The position numbers were made by a program, and so were the translations under genes. Shown in pieces: positions 32,229 to 36,592 of a stretch of 36,592 bases of DNA. Each line of letters starts with the position of its first letter. Position 1 is the first letter of the stretch. The DNA is taken from positions 1 to 36,592 of the forward strand of contig WJMN01000037.1 in the NCBI GenBank assembly GCA_014727925.1, written 5' to 3'. The notes beneath the pieces are model-generated. The model did not search any database, had not been told where the DNA came from, and saw nothing but the letters and a program-made list of their open reading frames with translations. This DNA is from Microcaldota archaeon (GTDB lineage Archaea > Micrarchaeota > Micrarchaeia > Anstonellales > Bilamarchaeaceae).

Positions 32229-33812
32229 TTATGTGCTCCTTTCCAGCCTGAGCTCATTGGCTGTCCTTGCAAGAGCTTCAAGATATGCTGCGCGCAGCCT
32301 TCTGTTGTCCGGGTCCCGAAGGGCTTCAAAGGCCACCTTCTTCTTTTCTCCGTTTTCCGGGTCTTCCAGGTATGCTGTCACTGCTGATTCAGGTGTCTGG
32401 GCTTCCCCCTCTTCAGGGGGTGAAAAGATTACTTCGCCCCTTGTGGCCTCAGCCGCAGTATCTATGAAGTTTGCTGATACCCTTGCCTTCATAACCTGCG
32501 GGGTTATCCTGACTCCTTCTGCCCCATTGTCCTTTATTACCTCCAGCGGGTCGGAGAAAAACGGGCCTACCCAGTTTCCTGCTCCGGGTGGAACCTCCAG
32601 TGGTGCGGTTTTCAGCATTGCAGTATATACTTCGGGGTCCTGCTGGAGCTTGTTTTTCACATCGTTTATGGGCGTTCCAGTACTCAGTTCCTCCCCAAGC
32701 TCCTTTTCTATAGCTTCTCTGAGGCTTTTGGGCAGATCAGCCGCAAAAAGGTTGTCTCCTGAATTTTCCCGTGCATTCTCCTCCCATTCCTTGAGCTCTT
32801 CTAGCATATTCTCAATATCCTCTTCCTGCTGCTGCTCATCAAGCCAGAGATCCAGTATGTCCCTTTCCCAGAGGAATGCTTCCGGAGAAACCTCTACAGC
32901 ATCCCCGTCTTCTTCCAGCATATCCATGGTGATGGACTGCTCTGTTATGAGGAAATTAAGTCCTGCATTCTCCATTACTGTTGTATATTCAGTATAGGTT
33001 TCCGCATTGCTTGCTTCTATATATGCTCCCTTGTCATGCAATTCAGAGCGGTGGTCCGCAATATCTATGAAAATGTTGAGTTTGTCCAATAATTCAGGGC
33101 TGATTTCATAACCGTCTTTTTTGGCTTTAGTAAGGAACACCTTCAATTCCTGCTCCCTTGCATCCTTCTGCTGCTTTTCTATTTCGTCCATGCTCAACCC
33201 AGCAGCAACTCCCTCATCCATAATTCTAGCTTCGGTTGCTGCCCTAAGGTCCATGAATGCGTCTATTCTTTCCTTTGGAATGTTTGTTTTGTTCTGCAGG
33301 TCCCGATACATTGAATGGTTCTCTGCAATAACCCCTGCGCGCATTCTTGCCTGCTCTGCAAGTTCCTTGTTTTCCGGGTCTTTATTCTGCTGCCCTGCCA
33401 CAGAAACGAAAGAGTCAATCTGCTTCTGCCAGGGAGCAGTTAGCTTAATTTCTTTTGTTTTCTTCAGGAGGTCTATTCCTGCACTCAGGGTTGCGCTTGC
33501 CTGCCTCGCCGCTTTCCCTGTTTTGGTTCTTGCTGTTTCAAAGAGGTTGAGGAGCTGTGGCACGAATTCCTTGTTTTCCATTTCTGGATTCTGGAGTGCG
33601 TTTAGATCTGCTTCAAGGTTTTGGCTTGCTTGCTCTACTGGAGGTTCTATATATCTCTCACTTGCATAAAGCTGCCTTTCTTGTTCTCCTTGGCCTTCAG
33701 GTGCCATCTGCCCCAGATCGCGGGACAATCTTGTTTCAGCTGTTTTTTTTACTCCTTCTTCTGCTTTAACCTTACTACTTTCATCTATATTTCTGGATAA
33801 GCTGCCCATCAT
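32229..33812 (-). CDS. Helical protein, paralogue 1 of a duplicated pair
   Basis: An acidic, mainly helical protein of about 527 residues with no signal peptide or clear membrane helix. Residues about 60-280 are very similar to the gene at 35311-36516: NLFETARTKTG, KERIDAFMDLRAATEARIMD, FIDIADHRSELHDKGAYIEASNAETYTEYT. The C-terminal 230 residues are longer than in the paralogue and include WLDEQQQEEDIENMLEELKEWEEN and a proline/glycine-rich part (EVPPGAGNWVGPFF). I recognise no family. The start ATG is 7-10 nt after the predicted transcript start and follows CCAGTGATT. A 20-bp block carrying the TATA box is identical upstream of both paralogues. The HRSELHD patch has two His and two Glu/Asp and could be a metal site, but that is a guess. 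Confidence 0.7.
   Translation of the reverse strand: MMGSLSRNIDESSKVKAEEGVKKTAETRLSRDLGQMAPEGQGEQERQLYASERYIEPPVEQASQNLEADLNALQNPEMENKEFVPQLLNLFETARTKTGKAARQASATLSAGIDLLKKTKEIKLTAPWQKQIDSFVSVAGQQNKDPENKELAEQARMRAGVIAENHSMYRDLQNKTNIPKERIDAFMDLRAATEARIMDEGVAAGLSMDEIEKQQKDAREQELKVFLTKAKKDGYEISPELLDKLNIFIDIADHRSELHDKGAYIEASNAETYTEYTTVMENAGLNFLITEQSITMDMLEEDGDAVEVSPEAFLWERDILDLWLDEQQQEEDIENMLEELKEWEENARENSGDNLFAADLPKSLREAIEKELGEELSTGTPINDVKNKLQQDPEVYTAMLKTAPLEVPPGAGNWVGPFFSDPLEVIKDNGAEGVRITPQVMKARVSANFIDTAAEATRGEVIFSPPEEGEAQTPESAVTAYLEDPENGEKKKVAFEALRDPDNRRLRAAYLEALARTANELRLERST
33516..33570. repeat. 55-bp identical block shared by the two paralogous genes (copy 1)
   Basis: This stretch is identical to 36232-36286 and encodes EFVPQLLNLFETARTKTG in both genes, including third codon positions. 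That implies recent duplication or gene conversion. Confidence 0.85.
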
Positions 33813-33829
33813 AATCACTGGAAGCACAT

Positions 33830-33849
33830 TCTCAGAATAAATTTAAAAA
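33830..33849 (-). promoter_or_regulatory. Conserved promoter of paralogue 1
   Basis: On the minus strand TTTTTAAATTTATTCTGAGA precedes the gene; the identical 20-mer is upstream of paralogue 2. TTTTTAAAT is the TATA-like part, and ATTCTGAGA lies near the expected transcript start. Confidence 0.6.
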
Positions 33850-33867
33850 GAAAGCAGAACGATGGAA

Positions 33868-34722
33868 CTAACGCATCGCAATTTCCTTTGTTTTTCCTAG
33901 AGCCACATTCGGTCCCATATACTTGAAGAACGTTCCTCCAGAAGTGCCATCAGTTAGTAGCGATGCCATCGTAATGGTATCTCCCGGCTGGAGATTCACA
34001 GGAGCATTCACCACGTCCACTGCTCCATCCTTTGCTATTTCAAATCCTGTTTTAATAGCTACTTCCCGCATCCTTCCTTTTTCAAGAGGTACTCCCCTGG
34101 TTTCATGCCTGTTTTCCTTCTTGTTGAAGTACTGGAAGTACACCGTTCCACTATCAGCAAATACGATGAGCTTGCCTTTTATATATGGATTGGACTCGGG
34201 CACATCTATTACCAAAACGTTTACTTCCGGCAAAGGAGCTACCAAGGCAACTCCAAATGTTTCCTTAGATCCATCTACTTTGACCTCAAAGTCAACTCCA
34301 GACCCCGACTTATCTACAGAAACCAGGTATGGCCCAATTTTCTTTTGTTCACCGAGCTTGAAGTTCACAAACCTGCCTTCAGCATTCTTGAAGTAACTAT
34401 CAAGTACTTCCGGGTCAGAGATAGTTTGGTATTCAACTTCGGATTTCTCTTTTTTCTTGCTTGGGGAAGCTTCTTTTGGGCTTCTGAGAGTTTTATCGTT
34501 GGCAAGGCTTGGTGCGCATGCAGTCATCACCCCAAGCCCAAGCAGTGCTGCCATGGACTTGAGTGCTCCCCTTCTGGAAACTTTTGATTCAGCACGGACT
34601 GCAGCTGCTTTCGCTTCTGCACGGCTTTCAAAGAATTTAGAAGTGAAACTGGAAAGCCTGCTTCTAACTGGTGAAGTCGGCATTTCTCTTTGTTTTTGGG
34701 TTTTTGATGTGCGCACCATCAT
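33868..34722 (-). CDS. Tat-type exported lipoprotein-like protein
   Basis: A protein of about 284 residues with an unusual long basic N-terminal region (about 48 residues), then a twin-arginine signal SRRGALKSMAALLGLGVM and a lipobox-like MTAC at the cleavage point, followed by a Ser/Lys-rich spacer. It would be folded in the cytoplasm, exported through Tat and anchored by lipid at the cysteine. The mature part is beta-rich: FKLGEQKKIGPYLVSVDKSG, VLVIDVPESNPYIKGKLIVF, VYFQYFNKKENRHETRGVP. The last part, VNLQPGDTITMASLLTDGTSGG, is also strand-like. I recognise no family. A TTTATATATAA box and a GGTGG ribosome-binding site fix the start at 34722. The gene lies between the two helical paralogues. 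Confidence 0.7.
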   Translation of the reverse strand: MMVRTSKTQKQREMPTSPVRSRLSSFTSKFFESRAEAKAAAVRAESKVSRRGALKSMAALLGLGVMTACAPSLANDKTLRSPKEASPSKKKEKSEVEYQTISDPEVLDSYFKNAEGRFVNFKLGEQKKIGPYLVSVDKSGSGVDFEVKVDGSKETFGVALVAPLPEVNVLVIDVPESNPYIKGKLIVFADSGTVYFQYFNKKENRHETRGVPLEKGRMREVAIKTGFEIAKDGAVDVVNAPVNLQPGDTITMASLLTDGTSGGTFFKYMGPNVALGKTKEIAMR

Positions 34723-34744
34723 TACCACCGGTTAAATTAGGAAC

Positions 34745-34758
34745 GCGCGTTATATATA
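34745..34758 (-). promoter_or_regulatory. TATA-like box of the lipoprotein gene
   Basis: On the minus strand the DNA reads TTTATATATAACG about 26 nt before the predicted transcript start near 34729, leaving a leader of about 7 nt that contains GGTGG. Confidence 0.55.
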
Positions 34759-34812
34759 AAGGTTTGCCTTTTGGTGTTTTATTGTGGGGAAACCAAAAAA
34801 AGAGAGTTTTTA

Positions 34813-35298
34813 TCACTTTTCTGGTGCAAAGCGTTCCAAAACAGAAACAAGCTTGTCCAAAGAACCCGACATATGCTCTAATTGTTCGGATATTTTGCCA
34901 TACTTCGTATCCACGACATCAAAACGGGAAGATGTGCTATCGGAAAACGAATCGATCTTTGTAGATACTTGCCTCAAATAAAATGCAGCTTCATCCAGCC
35001 TTTCCGACTGCTCTTTTGAGAGGTCCCCCCGCTTTATGTCAAATTCTTCAAACGGTTCACTTTCCACTTCCTCCCGAATAATCTCCTTCACATGGATTGG
35101 ATATTCAGAAACATTTACCTTTTCTATGAATTTTTCAAGTATTTGCTTATCCTCATGCTGGGCAATTATTTCCACGCTTCCATCTTCTAGGTTTTTTACC
35201 TGGCCCCTAATTCCCAGAGCATAAGCTGTTTCATCAACAAAATTCCTATACCCTGCTCTCTGTACACGCCCCTTCACAATAATCTTCAGTGACTTCAT
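34813..35298 (-). CDS. Acylphosphatase domain fused to a coiled coil
   Basis: A 161-residue protein. Residues 1-75 are an acylphosphatase fold: KIIVKGRVQRAGYRNFV holds the catalytic arginine (R18), and GQVKNLEDGSVEI holds the catalytic asparagine (N36). These enzymes split acyl phosphates such as carbamoyl phosphate or 1,3-bisphosphoglycerate. Residues 90-155 are charged helices with heptad-like spacing (FYLRQVSTKIDSFSDSTSSR, then LEHMSGSLDKLVSVLERF), so the enzyme probably forms an oligomer or binds a partner. Free acylphosphatases are usually about 90-100 residues. Promoter: GTATATAAAC about 28 nt upstream, lying within the last codons of the 35311 gene. Confidence 0.85.
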   Translation of the reverse strand: MKSLKIIVKGRVQRAGYRNFVDETAYALGIRGQVKNLEDGSVEIIAQHEDKQILEKFIEKVNVSEYPIHVKEIIREEVESEPFEEFDIKRGDLSKEQSERLDEAAFYLRQVSTKIDSFSDSTSSRFDVVDTKYGKISEQLEHMSGSLDKLVSVLERFAPEK

Positions 35299-35310
35299 TG
35301 CTAATTTCCC

Positions 35311-36516
35311 TCAACATGAGTTTATATACTTTACTAGGGCAGGTTTCCCCTGCCTTCCTGGAGTTATTGCAGGCACAATCCTTTCCCTTTTTTCTGCTTC
35401 ATTTATTGTCTTGTCCTGCTCTACTCCGAGCTTTTCCAGCCTCTCCTTCATTTCATCATTCAGGTCTGCAACCTTGGTTTCCTCGCCGGATTCCTCCGCC
35501 TTCTCCATAAGGTCTTCAATAATCTTCTTTGCCTCATCTGCGCGCTCCTGGTCTTCCCTTGCCATGTCCTGGATGTCGCGCATAAGCTGGGCCTGGGCGG
35601 CTGCCTCTGCTCCCGGGGCTTCTTCCGCTTCTCCTAAGGAATCCATGGAAAGAGCAGCAGAGCCTATAAGAAATGCAAGCCCTGCAGCATCCATTATTTT
35701 GGTATAATCAGTATAGGTTTCCGCATTGCTGGCTTCTATATATGCGCCCGCATCATGCAATTCAGAGCGGTGGTCCGCAATATCTATGAAAATGTTGAAT
35801 TTATCCAAGACTTCCGGGGTAATCTCATACCCGTCCTGCTTAGCTGCAGTAACGAATTCCTTTGCTTCCTGCTCCCTTGCCGCTTTCTGCTCCTTTTCTA
35901 TTTCATCCATGCTTTTTCCTGCAGCAAGCCCATCATCCATAATTCTAGCTTCGGTTGCTGCCCGTTTGTCCATAAATGCATCAATTCTTTCTTTTGGGAT
36001 ACCTGTTTTTTGCAGGTCCAGGTACATTGAATGGTTTTCGGAAATTGTATCCAGGCGCATTCTTGCCTTTTCTGCAATTTCCTTGTTTTCCGGGTCTTTT
36101 ACCTGCTGCCTAAGCAGTGGAACGGCTCCGTCCACTTGCTCCTGCCACAGAGGGCTTAACGCTGCCCCTGCACTTGCTTTAAGGAGCTTTATTCCCGAGC
36201 CCAGGCTTTCCCTTGCCTGCCTCGCCGCTTCCCCTGTTTTGGTTCTTGCTGTTTCAAAGAGGTTGAGGAGCTGTGGCACGAATTCCGTGTTTTCTACTTT
36301 GGGTTTTAGTTCGTTTAAATCCGTTTCCAGGTTCGCTTGTGCTTGTTCTATTGATGGGTCAGTATATCTTTCCCTTGCAATTGCTTCAGTTTGTCCCGTC
36401 GACATGGATAGCGTTCTGGTCAAATCTTGTTGTTGAGTTAGTTCTGCACCCTGAGCTTGACCCGCTTCTGTACCTGCAATTTTTCCACTTTTTGCTCCAC
36501 CGCCAAAGGTAGGCAT
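35311..36516 (-). CDS. Helical protein, paralogue 2 of a duplicated pair
   Basis: A protein of about 401 residues with the same core as the 32229 gene: EFVPQLLNLFETARTKTGEAA, IPKERIDAFMDKRAATEARI, IFIDIADHRSELHDAGAYI and SNAETYTDYTKIMDAAG. The N-terminal part is Gly/Ala-rich and polar with no clear signal peptide. The C-terminal part is shorter and acidic (LMEKAEESGEETKVADLNDE) and ends in LVKYINSC. I recognise no family. The start at ATG 36516 rather than 36537 is set by GGAGTGAT just upstream. It shares promoter sequence and long identical DNA blocks with paralogue 1, so the pair is a recent duplication. Confidence 0.7.
   Translation of the reverse strand: MPTFGGGAKSGKIAGTEAGQAQGAELTQQQDLTRTLSMSTGQTEAIARERYTDPSIEQAQANLETDLNELKPKVENTEFVPQLLNLFETARTKTGEAARQARESLGSGIKLLKASAGAALSPLWQEQVDGAVPLLRQQVKDPENKEIAEKARMRLDTISENHSMYLDLQKTGIPKERIDAFMDKRAATEARIMDDGLAAGKSMDEIEKEQKAAREQEAKEFVTAAKQDGYEITPEVLDKFNIFIDIADHRSELHDAGAYIEASNAETYTDYTKIMDAAGLAFLIGSAALSMDSLGEAEEAPGAEAAAQAQLMRDIQDMAREDQERADEAKKIIEDLMEKAEESGEETKVADLNDEMKERLEKLGVEQDKTINEAEKRERIVPAITPGRQGKPALVKYINSC
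35320..35332 (-). promoter_or_regulatory. TATA-like box of the acylphosphatase gene, inside the upstream coding region
   Basis: The minus-strand AAGTATATAAACT spans codons for KYIN near the C terminus of the 35311 gene. It is centred 28 nt before ATG 35298. Confidence 0.55.
36232..36286. repeat. 55-bp identical block shared by the two paralogous genes (copy 2)
   Basis: Partner of 33516-33570. A second identical block of 46 bp is at 33034-33079 and 35753-35798. Between the blocks the genes differ by scattered substitutions and small gaps. Confidence 0.85.
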
Positions 36517-36536
36517 AAATATCACTCCAGTTAGCA

Positions 36537-36556
36537 TCTCAGAATAAATTTAAAAA
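36537..36556 (-). promoter_or_regulatory. Conserved promoter of paralogue 2
   Basis: Identical to the 20-mer at 33830-33849 and placed the same distance from the coding start. The window ends about 36 bp further upstream, so additional elements cannot be seen. Confidence 0.6.
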
Positions 36557-36592
36557 TAAGAGTGCGGCTAGCGCAGAGCAACTGTATCTGAC

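Overview
This window looks like chromosomal DNA from an archaeon, probably of the DPANN/Micrarchaeota-Diapherotrites kind, although the phylum is only my guess. The archaeal assignment rests on an archaeal-type GluRS, a two-subunit aconitase-X phosphomevalonate dehydratase, an Hjc resolvase, a UbiA-type DGGGP synthase, an archaeal FKBP, an MTH938-like protein and a tRNA-Pro gene without encoded CCA. TATA-like boxes also sit about 25-28 nt upstream of many start codons, which suggests mostly leaderless transcripts.

Layout. (1) 33-3991: three genes for sigma-70-like proteins. Two form a tight minus-strand operon (B then A). The third (C) lies on the other side of a small MTH938-like gene. Protein C keeps a nearly canonical bacterial sigma region 4, and protein A appears to carry two sigma-like modules in one chain. 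(2) 4096-6112: acnX large subunit, acnX small subunit and hjc in one overlapping operon. (3) 6173-7125: a DUF333 surface protein and a small very basic protein. (4) 7122-10930: gltX followed by a DUF1998-type (Hrq1/MrfA-like) helicase. (5) 10931-11604: a mostly non-coding stretch holding tRNA-Pro(CGG), a second copy of that tRNA's first 19 nt, and a GC-rich hairpin that may belong to a small RNA. (6) 11605-22092: an accessory block of unknown helical proteins around a 2432-residue protein with a complete PPP-family phosphatase domain near its C terminus. (7) 22078-26472: UbiA/DGGGP synthase and agmatinase from one shared divergent promoter, an unknown MCKIC protein with an FKBP isomerase, and an exported glycoprotein-like protein. 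(8) 26469-32199: SMC, a catalytically degenerate PfkB-like protein, a small exported protein and an MscS channel. (9) 32229-36516: two recently duplicated helical paralogues with matching promoters, flanking a Tat-type lipoprotein and an acylphosphatase-coiled-coil fusion.

Housekeeping functions (isoprenoid and ether-lipid synthesis, translation, chromosome maintenance, recombination) are interleaved with lineage-specific unknowns. The most unusual content is the sigma-70-like set in a genome whose promoters look like TBP/TFB promoters. The giant PPP-phosphatase protein and the duplicated 32-36 kb locus come next. All calls come from reading the translations and sequence by eye; no database search was run.
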